From positions 124,001-188,000 of the forward strand of contig JBEVJC010000022.1 of NCBI GenBank assembly GCA_040510375.1: a stretch of 64,000 nt of DNA. The letters are read 5' to 3'. Each line of letters opens with the position of its first letter. The first letter of the stretch is position 1. This stretch comes from JBEVJC01 sp040510375 (GTDB lineage: Bacteria; Bacteroidota; Bacteroidia; Chitinophagales; Chitinophagaceae). The notes beneath the pieces were generated by a model. That model ran no database searches. It saw only the letters and a program-made list of their open reading frames with translations, and was not told where the DNA came from. The translations under genes were made by a program, and so were the position numbers. Positions 56,751 through 64,000 of this stretch are shown piece by piece.

Positions 56751-58682
56751 ATGGAAATTATACCCGGACCGCTATTAAAAACTATTAATTCACCAGCCGA
56801 CCTGAAACTCCTGCCCCGGGAAAAACTGCACCAGGTCTGCGATGAGCTCCGGCAATACATTATAGACGTTGTAAGCGTGCATGGTGGCCATTTTGGTGCC
56901 AGCCTGGGTGTGGTGGAACTAACCACTGCCATCCATTACGTTTACAATACTCCATACGACCAGCTGGTCTGGGATGTTGGCCACCAGGCTTATGGTCATA
57001 AAATCCTGACAGGCCGGCGCGATATTTTTCCAACCAACCGCAAATACCATGGACTGAGCGGCTTTCCCAAAAGATCGGAGAGTGAATACGATACTTTCGG
57101 GGTGGGACACTCCTCCACATCCATATCGGCCGCACTTGGAATGGCCATGGCAGCAAAATACAAGGGTGAGACCGACCGCCAGACCGTTGCCGTGATCGGT
57201 GATGGATCAATGACCGCCGGTATGGCATTTGAAGCTATGAACCATGCGGGTGTTGCCAATACAGATATGCTGATCATCCTGAATGATAACGGCATCGGCA
57301 TCGACCCTAATGTAGGTGCCCTTAAAGAATATCTTACAGATATCACCACCTCTCCCACCTATAACAAGGTCAAGGATGATATGTGGAAACTGATGGGTAA
57401 ACTTCCTGTTGGAAAAAACTTTACCCGCGGCATGGCACACAAACTGGCCGAAGGGATGAAGGGAATGGTGAACAGCAGTGCAAACCTCTTCGAAGCACTT
57501 AAGATCCGGTATTTTGGGCCGATCGATGGACATAATATGGCCAAACTGGTGGATACACTAAAGGACCTCAGGGAGATCCCGGGTCCAAAGATCCTTCATA
57601 TCATTACCACAAAGGGTAAGGGTTATGCCCTGGCAGAAAAAGACCAGACCAAGTGGCATGCACCAGGTTTGTTCGACAAGGTAACCGGTGAAATCGTCCG
57701 TAAGGTTTATGATACACCGCAACCTCCGAAATACCAGGACGTATTTGGCCATACGCTGATTGAACTTGCGGAGCTGAATAAAAATATTATGGGTGTTACT
57801 CCCGCCATGCCTTCGGGTTCTTCCATGAAATTCATGATGGAAAAAATGCCTGACCGGGCCTTTGATGTGGGAATCTGCGAACAACATGCTGTTACGCTGA
57901 GTGCCGGACTGGCCACGCAGGGCATGCGCGTATTCTGTAATATCTATTCATCATTCATGCAACGCGCATACGACCAGGTGATCCACGATGTGGCGATCCA
58001 GAAATTGCCCGTGGTGCTTTGCCTCGACCGGGCCGGACTTGTTGGCGACGACGGACCTACCCATCATGGTTGTTACGACATTGCTTTTTTCCGCTGCATC
58101 CCGAATATTGTTATCAGCTCGCCCATGAACGAAAGTGAATTGCGCAACCTGATGTATACTTCACAACTGGAATCAATGAAGTATCCCTTTGTGATCCGCT
58201 ACCCTCGCGGCGAAGGAGTGATGCCCGAATGGAAAACAGAAATGAAGGAAATAGCCATCGGCACGGGGCGTAAACTGAAAGAAGGGACCGACCTGGTGAT
58301 ACTTTCACTCGGTCACCCCGGCAATTTTGCTGCATCAGCTATCCGGGATCTTAAACGGGATGGACTGAACCCCGGTCATTATGACCTGCGTTTCGTGAAA
58401 CCGCTTGATGAAGTTTTACTCCATGACGCCTGCAGCCGCTACGAAAAAATACTTACCGTGGAAGATGGTACAGTAGTGGGAGGATTTGGCAGCGCAATCC
58501 TGGAGTTCATGGCGAAGCATGGTTATAAAAATGAAGTACGCATGCTGGGTATCCCTGACAGGCTGGTGGAACATGGCTCCCAGAAAGAGCTTCATCATGA
58601 ATGTGGTTACGACACGGAAGGCATTAAGGCCACCGTACTGGAAATGATGAAGGGCAAAATTTCTGTTGAGCTGTACTCATAA
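56751..58682 (+). CDS. dxs: 1-deoxy-D-xylulose-5-phosphate synthase
   Basis: 643 aa. First enzyme of the MEP isoprenoid pathway; thiamine-diphosphate-dependent. GASLGVVELTTAIHYV, ThDP motif VIGDGSMTAGMAFEAMNHAG, Glu in VGICEQHAVTLSAGLA, and YPRGEG in the transketolase part. Complete length. It lies in an intergenic space that diverges from the LytS gene. Confidence 0.97.
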   Translation: MEIIPGPLLKTINSPADLKLLPREKLHQVCDELRQYIIDVVSVHGGHFGASLGVVELTTAIHYVYNTPYDQLVWDVGHQAYGHKILTGRRDIFPTNRKYHGLSGFPKRSESEYDTFGVGHSSTSISAALGMAMAAKYKGETDRQTVAVIGDGSMTAGMAFEAMNHAGVANTDMLIILNDNGIGIDPNVGALKEYLTDITTSPTYNKVKDDMWKLMGKLPVGKNFTRGMAHKLAEGMKGMVNSSANLFEALKIRYFGPIDGHNMAKLVDTLKDLREIPGPKILHIITTKGKGYALAEKDQTKWHAPGLFDKVTGEIVRKVYDTPQPPKYQDVFGHTLIELAELNKNIMGVTPAMPSGSSMKFMMEKMPDRAFDVGICEQHAVTLSAGLATQGMRVFCNIYSSFMQRAYDQVIHDVAIQKLPVVLCLDRAGLVGDDGPTHHGCYDIAFFRCIPNIVISSPMNESELRNLMYTSQLESMKYPFVIRYPRGEGVMPEWKTEMKEIAIGTGRKLKEGTDLVILSLGHPGNFAASAIRDLKRDGLNPGHYDLRFVKPLDEVLLHDACSRYEKILTVEDGTVVGGFGSAILEFMAKHGYKNEVRMLGIPDRLVEHGSQKELHHECGYDTEGIKATVLEMMKGKISVELYS

Positions 58683-58748
58683 AAAAGGTTTTTCCATTAA
58701 CCCGCAGGGGCCGGAAAATATTCTATACACACCACCTACCACACACAC

Positions 58749-60377
58749 ATGAAAAGAATCTGCATGATCCTTTGCGGCCTGTTGCTGCTTGCGACAGGCT
58801 ACAGCCAGAATGCTGCGCCACAGAAAAAAGAAGGCTGGCACCTTCTCGATCCCAGGACTTCGGGTTACCTCGGAATCAGTATGGACGAAGCATACAAACT
58901 GGTGGAGGGGAGGAAACCCAGTACGGTAATCGTAGCGGTGATCGACAGCGGACTTGATACCACACAGGAAGACCTCCAGCAGGTTATCTGGGTGAATGAA
59001 AAAGAGATCCCTGCCAACGGCATCGACGATGATGGAAACGGATACGTGGATGATGTTCACGGATGGAATTTCTGCGGCAGCAGCACCGGCGAAAACCTTG
59101 CACGAAACTCACACGAAATAGCCCGGGTGTACCACCACTGGCGAAGCGAATTTGAAGGCAAAAAAGAAAACCGCATCCCCGCCGATCGCCGATTCCTGTA
59201 CGGACAATGGAAGAAAGCAGAAAAACTTATCAATGACGATTACAAGGATGCAAGCACCCAACTGCCAAGGCTGAATGAATACCTGGAAATCCTGGAAAAA
59301 TCCTCCGCCCTCCTGGCAGTGAGGCTAACTGATTCCAATTTCACCGCAGCAACCATCCGGCCCCTGACCACCAGCAGTGATGAAACGATTGCCAACTCAG
59401 CAAAGTTGTGGACCGATGTGTTCGACCGGTTCAATGATGCTTCCGTAAAACGTAACGTTGTGCTTGACGAACTCAGGTCCTATGTCGGCCGGCTGAATAC
59501 AATGATTGACCGCAAAAACAATGCACCGGAGGATTTTCGCGGCAAACTCAACGGTGATAATATCGAAGACATCAACGACCGCATTTACGGAAATAATAAC
59601 CTCAAGACCGGCAGCGGTGATCATGGAACGCTTGTATCAGGCACTATCGGTGCAACCCGTAACAACGGAAAAGGAATGGACGGTATCGCAGATCATGTTC
59701 GTATAATGGGTGTGCGTGCAGTCCCCGGCGGTGATGAGCATGATAAAGACGTGGCACTTGCCATCCGTTATGCAGTGGATAATGGCGCGAAAGTCATTAA
59801 CATGAGTTTTGGAAAACCCGTATCGCCTTATAAAAAAATGGTGGATGATGCCGTGCGTTACGCTTCATCAAAAAATGTTTTACTGGTGCATGGTTCAGGT
59901 AATGATGGTAAGGATATCACCAGTGATATCTTTTATCCGAACCCCGTATTCCTTGAAGGCGACACAGCAACCAACTATATAACCGTGGGTGCCAGTGGTG
60001 ACCAGAGCACCGGTTATATTGCCGCTCCGTTTTCCAACTACAGCCAGCGTTCGGTTGATGTATTTGCACCTGGTATGTATATCTATGCAACGGCAACAGA
60101 TAACCGTTATGTGGGAGCGGATGGCACCAGCCTGGCCAGCCCGGTTGTGACCGGTATCGCTGCATTTTTGCTTTCCTATTTTCCATCACTCACTCCCCAG
60201 CAGGTTAAAAAGATTCTTGTTGAAACCGGTGTGCCGGTACCGGGTGAAGTACCTCTTCCGGGCAATCCGGAAAAACTGGTGTCATTTAATTCTCTATCGG
60301 TTAGCGGAAAGCTGATCAATGCAGCGGAAGCAGTCAGGATGGCCCTTGCCATGGAGAAACAGGTGTCACAAAAATAG
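58749..60377 (+). CDS. Exported S8 (subtilisin-like) serine protease with large insert
   Basis: 542 aa with signal peptide (MKRICMILCGLLLLATGYSQ). Triad: Asp66 (VIAVIDSGLDTTQEDL), His292 (GSGDHGTLVSGTIGA) and Ser461 (GADGTSLASPVVTG), plus oxyanion Asn385 (HGSGNDG). Asp and His are 226 residues apart, instead of about 30-60, because of a mostly helical insertion (about 110-285). Single gene. Confidence 0.93.
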   Translation: MKRICMILCGLLLLATGYSQNAAPQKKEGWHLLDPRTSGYLGISMDEAYKLVEGRKPSTVIVAVIDSGLDTTQEDLQQVIWVNEKEIPANGIDDDGNGYVDDVHGWNFCGSSTGENLARNSHEIARVYHHWRSEFEGKKENRIPADRRFLYGQWKKAEKLINDDYKDASTQLPRLNEYLEILEKSSALLAVRLTDSNFTAATIRPLTTSSDETIANSAKLWTDVFDRFNDASVKRNVVLDELRSYVGRLNTMIDRKNNAPEDFRGKLNGDNIEDINDRIYGNNNLKTGSGDHGTLVSGTIGATRNNGKGMDGIADHVRIMGVRAVPGGDEHDKDVALAIRYAVDNGAKVINMSFGKPVSPYKKMVDDAVRYASSKNVLLVHGSGNDGKDITSDIFYPNPVFLEGDTATNYITVGASGDQSTGYIAAPFSNYSQRSVDVFAPGMYIYATATDNRYVGADGTSLASPVVTGIAAFLLSYFPSLTPQQVKKILVETGVPVPGEVPLPGNPEKLVSFNSLSVSGKLINAAEAVRMALAMEKQVSQK

Positions 60378-60433
60378 ACGGAAATGTTCAGGCGGTCATA
60401 GCTACACTCCGATTGTGTTAAGCCGGATCTGTC

Positions 60434-60478
60434 AAAAAAAAGAGGTACAGTATCACTAAATACAGTACCTCTTTTTTT
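60434..60478. terminator. Bidirectional terminator between the S8 protease and the OsmC gene
   Basis: AAAAAAAGAGGTAC and GTACCTCTTTTTTT form a 14-bp stem around a 16-nt loop with A/T runs on both sides, between convergent genes. Confidence 0.85.
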
Positions 60479-60549
60479 GGTTCAACTGATGAACCGGTTT
60501 CCGGTTTATCAGGGTGCAACTTTAAATTTCGTCCACCCTGTACATGGAT

Positions 60550-60960
60550 TTAAACCAGTTTTGCTTCCATGGTGATCTCTGTATTCAGCAATTTGCTGAT
60601 CGGGCAATTTGCTTTTGCATCCGCTGCAACTTCGGCAAATTTTGCTGCGTCGATACCCGGTACAGAAGCAGTTACTTCCAGGCGGCTGGATGTAATGGAG
60701 CCTGATTCAAGCGTGACTGTACATTTTGTGTCAATATTGTCGGCAGTAAAACCCGCTTCGTTTAATGCAAAGCTCAGTTTCATTGTAAAACAGCCGGCAT
60801 GAGCCGCTGCAACTAGTTCTTCAGGATTAGTTCCGATGCCATCTTCAAAACGGCTTTTGTAAGAGTAAGGGGTATTGCTCAATACGCCCGACTGGGTTGT
60901 ATTGGTTCCTGTTCCTTCTTTGCCTGTACCTTTCCAATTTGCTGTAGCGAAACGTTTCAT
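60550..60960 (-). CDS. OsmC-family peroxiredoxin-like protein
   Basis: 136 aa. The OsmC redox pair is present: Cys in VAAAHAGCFTMKLSFAL and Cys in DAKANCPISKLLNTEI, at the usual spacing. Reduces organic hydroperoxides with lipoyl-type reductants (family knowledge). Monocistronic. Confidence 0.92.
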   Translation of the reverse strand: MKRFATANWKGTGKEGTGTNTTQSGVLSNTPYSYKSRFEDGIGTNPEELVAAAHAGCFTMKLSFALNEAGFTADNIDTKCTVTLESGSITSSRLEVTASVPGIDAAKFAEVAADAKANCPISKLLNTEITMEAKLV

Positions 60961-60989
60961 ATGCCCTGGTTTTATGGTAAAAAAAATAA

Positions 60990-61955
60990 TTACTTGATTT
61001 CAATGTCGGTTAAATCATCCGCATCGTTAGGATCATCCTCATCATCATCCGTTTCATCCCCGTTCCCTCCATCTTCATTCCCTTCTTCAATATCATCGCT
61101 CTCCCTTTCACCCGTACCGGCCCCATCTATAATTGAACCCGGACCATACTGGTCGGCCAGGAATGCCGCTGTAGCCGGGTCTTCTTCCAGTTCCGCCAGC
61201 CGCACCTCAGGTTCATTGTATTCGATCAGGAAATTATTCATTCCCTCACCGATCACAATTTTCATAAACTTCTGCTGTACCAGTTCCAGCAATGAAAGGA
61301 AAAGGAAGATTGCATGAACCCGGTTCTCTGCCTTCTCGAAAATTCTCTCAAACGACAAGGTCCGTTCCTGCCTGGACAGGTCCAGCATTGAATTACGGCT
61401 TGCCTCCATGGTATACCGGTATTGCACTACAGTGTGCACGGGTTTATTGACCCGGTCCGAATATTTCTGCATGGCTTTTTCAAAAGCCTTCATCAATTTA
61501 AAAACAGTGATCTGCTGGATTTCGGTGCCTTCACCGGCATCTTCACCGATCTGCGAAAGCTCCTTCTGGATATTACCACGTTTCACCATCAGCATCCGGA
61601 TCGCCTCCATTTCAGCCATTTCTGCAGATGCTTCTTTAAACCGTTTGTACTCCAGGATCTTGCTGATCAGTTCTTCGCGGGGATCGATCTCATTTCCTTC
61701 AGCATCAATCTCCTTGCGGGGCAGGAGCATTTTTGCCTTGATCCGCATCAATGTTGATATGAACAGGATGAATTCACTGGAAAGTTCAATATTAAGCGCC
61801 TCCTTTGAATGGATATAATCCAGGAAGTCGTTCGTGATCCGTGTTATGGGGATATTATAAATATCAAGTTCGTCCCGTTCAATAAAAAAAAGAAGCAGGT
61901 CGAACGGTCCCTCGAACTGTGCGAGTTTGATCTGATATGATTCAGGGTTTGCCAT
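60990..61955 (-). CDS. scpA: Segregation and condensation protein A
   Basis: 321 aa from the ATG at 61955 (MANPESYQIKLAQFEGPFDLLLFF). Kleisin partner of SMC, with the conserved start YQIKLAQFEGPFDLLLFFIERDELDI and a C-terminal winged helix around FLSLLELVQQKFMKIVIGEGMNNF. It ends in an Asp/Glu-rich tail of about 50 residues, uncommon in ScpA. scpB and smc are not in the window. Confidence 0.93.
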   Translation of the reverse strand: MANPESYQIKLAQFEGPFDLLLFFIERDELDIYNIPITRITNDFLDYIHSKEALNIELSSEFILFISTLMRIKAKMLLPRKEIDAEGNEIDPREELISKILEYKRFKEASAEMAEMEAIRMLMVKRGNIQKELSQIGEDAGEGTEIQQITVFKLMKAFEKAMQKYSDRVNKPVHTVVQYRYTMEASRNSMLDLSRQERTLSFERIFEKAENRVHAIFLFLSLLELVQQKFMKIVIGEGMNNFLIEYNEPEVRLAELEEDPATAAFLADQYGPGSIIDGAGTGERESDDIEEGNEDGGNGDETDDDEDDPNDADDLTDIEIK

Positions 61956-61959
61956 AAAA

Positions 61960-62000
61960 AAAATTAAGCCCTGTTGCCGGCCGGGGCCAAAAACAGGGCT
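61960..62000 (-). terminator. Terminator of mscL
   Basis: GCCCTGTT/AACAGGGC 8-bp stem (large loop) with a run of T on the minus strand, 28-70 nt after the mscL stop. It overlaps the upstream edge of scpA. Confidence 0.5.
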
Positions 62001-62027
62001 CAAAAATAAGATAAAAAGGCAAGTCGG

Positions 62028-62402
62028 CTATTTCTTTAATGAGTCGCGGATCTCGCGTAAAAGCAGCACCTCTTCCGGTGTAGGCGGGGCTGGGGGAACC
62101 GCCTCTTCCTTCTTCTGCATTTTTGTCATTGCCTTGATGATCAGGAACAGGATGAATGCAACGATAAAAAACTTGATCACCGCGCCTATAAATTTTCCAT
62201 AGGTCACTTCTCCCCATTTCAGTTTTTCAAGATTTTCTGCATGTGCCGCCTTCAGTGCAGGTGTCAGCAACAATGGAGTGATCACATCATCCACCAGCGA
62301 CGATACAATACTGCTGAAAGCCGCGCCGATCACCACCGCGACAGCCAATTCAATGACATTTTTTTTCAGCGCGAATTCCTTAAAATCGGACCAGATTCCC
62401 AT
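62028..62402 (-). CDS. mscL: Large-conductance mechanosensitive channel
   Basis: 124 aa. Starts FKEFALKKNVIELAVAVVIGAAFSSIV, the MscL TM1 signature, a loop with KWGEVTYGKF, then TM2 (FFIVAFILFLIIKAM) and a charged C-terminal helix. Relieves hypo-osmotic shock as a pentamer. A single gene with its own terminator. Confidence 0.95.
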   Translation of the reverse strand: MGIWSDFKEFALKKNVIELAVAVVIGAAFSSIVSSLVDDVITPLLLTPALKAAHAENLEKLKWGEVTYGKFIGAVIKFFIVAFILFLIIKAMTKMQKKEEAVPPAPPTPEEVLLLREIRDSLKK

Positions 62403-62448
62403 AACTGTTAATTTAGGATGAATAATCAGGACCCGCAGGTCCTGTAGG

Positions 62449-63192
62449 TTATGATTTGATAGCCGGGTACGACATGTTTAATCCCTTAAGCAATTCTACC
62501 AGGGCTTTTGCAATAACATATTCCTTGTACCAGTTCTGGTCGGCCGGTACAATCAGCCATTCGGGATCATTACAATTTTTAAAAACATCCTCATACATCA
62601 CGTTATAACGATCCCAGTGTTCGGCCTCCTTTTCGTCTTTTGCATTGTACTTCCACATCTTGGTGGCATCTTCCATACGTTCTTTAAGCCTTTCCGACTG
62701 CTCCTCCGGTGAGATATGCAGGTAACATTTAAGGATCTTTGTATTGTTGTGGTTAACCAGTAATTTTTCAAACTGGTTGATTGCCTTGAATCGTTTGGCA
62801 GCAAGTTCGTCATTAATCCACCCATGCACCCGGGTGATCAGTACATCTTCGTATTGCGAACGGTTAAAGATCTGGATCATTCCCCTGGCAGGTGCACGAA
62901 GATGGATCCGCCACAAAAAATCGTGCGACAGTTCTTCTGCCGTAGGCGTTTTAAATGAACTTACCTGTACACCCTGCGGGTTCATATCACTGAATACATT
63001 CCGTACCACCCCGTCTTTTCCACTGGCATCCATTCCCTGGAGAATCACCAGCACCGAATGTTTTGATTCGGCATACAGGAGATTCTGCAGGTCGTTCATT
63101 TCAGCAAGGATTTTTTTTGTTTCTTCCTTGATGGTTTGTTTGTCCAGTTTGTCCGGAGCGCGTGTATCTATTTCTTTAAGGATGATACCCAT
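62449..63192 (-). CDS. PPK2-family polyphosphate kinase
   Basis: 247 aa from the ATG at 63192 (MGIILKEIDTRAPDKL); a longer frame is open upstream. Uses polyphosphate as phosphoryl donor or acceptor to (de)phosphorylate nucleotides. Walker A GMDASGKDGVVRNV, lid/Walker B segments QIFNRSQYEDVLITRVHG and RLKERMEDATKMWKYNAKD are all present. Class within PPK2 is not readable by eye. Confidence 0.92.
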   Translation of the reverse strand: MGIILKEIDTRAPDKLDKQTIKEETKKILAEMNDLQNLLYAESKHSVLVILQGMDASGKDGVVRNVFSDMNPQGVQVSSFKTPTAEELSHDFLWRIHLRAPARGMIQIFNRSQYEDVLITRVHGWINDELAAKRFKAINQFEKLLVNHNNTKILKCYLHISPEEQSERLKERMEDATKMWKYNAKDEKEAEHWDRYNVMYEDVFKNCNDPEWLIVPADQNWYKEYVIAKALVELLKGLNMSYPAIKS

Positions 63193-63256
63193 AACTGATG
63201 TATATACTGCAATATAAAAAATTCGGGAGTATAGCCGGCTTTTATAATCTTTGCTT

Positions 63257-64000
63257 ATGAATGCTAAATATGCAAGCTGGCTGACGTTTATACTGCTCTG
63301 CCTGATCTGGGGAAGCTCATTTATACTGATGAAGGTCAGCAGCGAGGGACTCACCGCTCCGCAGATAGCAGCAGTAAGGATTTTTTCAGCCGGGATTGTA
63401 TTCGTGCCATTCGCTTTTTATTATTTCCGGAAGATCCCACGTAACAAACTGGGATATGTGATCCTGACCGGTGTTTTTGGCAACCTGATACCCGCCTTCC
63501 TCTTTGCCCTTGCCATAACGAAGATTGACAGTTCACTTACCGGCATCCTCAATTCACTCACGCCGGTCTGTGTGGTTGTTATCGGCGCAATGTTTTTCAG
63601 TTTCCGGATCCCGATGCAGAAAGTGATCGGGGTGCTGGTTGGATTTGCCGGATTATGCCTGCTGACATTTACCCGTGAAGATGTTGATTTCGAAAACCTC
63701 GGTTATTCCCTTCTTGTGCTGCTGGCAACATTATCGTATGGTCTTAATGTAAACATCGTAGGAAAATACCTGAAGGGAGTGAATCCGATCCACGGAGCAT
63801 CGGTATCGCTGGCGTTTATGGTTATTCCCGCGGGACTTGTTCTTTTATTCCAGGGGTTCACTGACCTGGATTTTGCCGATCCTGTGATCCAGTGGTCGGT
63901 TGTTAATGCGGTATTACTTGGCATCGCTGCAAGTTCAATCGCCACCACCCTGTTTTATTTCCTGGTGCAACGATCAGGCGGATTATTTGCTTCGCTTGTA
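63257..64000 (+). CDS. EamA/DMT-family transporter, cut by window edge
   Basis: 248 codons from ATG 63257, open to the right edge. About eight hydrophobic helices are visible (LTFILLCLIWGSSFILMKV first), with the EamA repeat pattern: LIWGSSF at the start, LNSLTPVCVVVIGAMFF in the first repeat, and GVLVGFAGLCLL next. Small-molecule exporter; substrate unknown. The C-terminus lies outside the window. It diverges from the PPK2 gene across 64 bp. Confidence 0.9.
   Translation, partial: MNAKYASWLTFILLCLIWGSSFILMKVSSEGLTAPQIAAVRIFSAGIVFVPFAFYYFRKIPRNKLGYVILTGVFGNLIPAFLFALAITKIDSSLTGILNSLTPVCVVVIGAMFFSFRIPMQKVIGVLVGFAGLCLLTFTREDVDFENLGYSLLVLLATLSYGLNVNIVGKYLKGVNPIHGASVSLAFMVIPAGLVLLFQGFTDLDFADPVIQWSVVNAVLLGIAASSIATTLFYFLVQRSGGLFASLV

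Overview
This window looks like the chromosome of a Bacteroidota bacterium, most likely of the family Chitinophagaceae (inference). The support is: -7 promoter elements of the Bacteroidota type (TAnnTTTG or TAnnTTCG) in front of several genes, almost no Shine-Dalgarno sites, a type IX secretion sorting domain, many lipoproteins and small signal-peptide proteins, a bacterial PcrB/GGGPS-type prenyltransferase, a DUF2795 protein, and single-copy housekeeping genes whose sequences read as this phylum.

Layout. 1-4.6 kb: TPR protein (cut by the left edge), PstS-like lipoprotein, a small membrane protein, then a tyrosine phosphatase-hisS pair. 4.6-7 kb: thiolase divergent from rlmN. 7.07-10.82 kb: an AT-richer accessory island against a tRNA-Ala(GGC) gene, bounded by a 15-bp direct repeat that includes the tRNA 3' end. 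It carries a tight three-gene operon: DNA methyltransferase, DUF262 (ParB-like fold) protein and a MAE_28990-type HEPN protein. No integrase is visible. 10.9-12.1 kb: small envelope-associated proteins (Holin-X-like, YtxH). 12.2-17.9 kb: a mitochondrial-type citrate synthase, an LptF/G permease, tgt (without its zinc cysteines), a glycosyltransferase and rsmG. 17.9-24.3 kb: a NarL-type regulator flanked by matching palindromes, an M1 peptidase, a PepSY-like protein, the pssA-purS-rsmI operon and an M24 peptidase with a decayed second copy of its own 3' end. 24.6-33.1 kb: pckA, a deoxynucleoside kinase, trpS, and a run of gatC, two ABC ATPases, a large membrane protein and a cobalamin adenosyltransferase, then lolD. 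33.3-41.3 kb: DUF2795, fabI, recN, a zinc-ribbon coiled-coil protein, a Nif3-like protein, DinB-like, lipoprotein and T9SS-tail proteins, and an RlmI-like methyltransferase. 41.4-46.5 kb: a proteostasis block, grpE-dnaJ then clpP-clpP-clpX, with two tiny genes after it. 46.6-51.9 kb: a B12-dependent ribonucleotide reductase, a DUF2490 protein and GGGP synthase. 52-56.6 kb: two M28 peptidases and a LytTR two-component pair. 56.7-64 kb: dxs, an S8 peptidase, an OsmC protein, scpA, mscL, a PPK2 kinase and an EamA transporter cut by the right edge.

Working together. The adenosyltransferase can supply adenosylcobalamin to the class II ribonucleotide reductase. The GrpE/DnaJ and ClpP/ClpX genes form a protein quality-control neighbourhood. 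dxs and the GGGPS homologue touch isoprenoid metabolism. The one clearly acquired region is the tRNA-Ala island, which is the best candidate for an under-described defence or conflict system.
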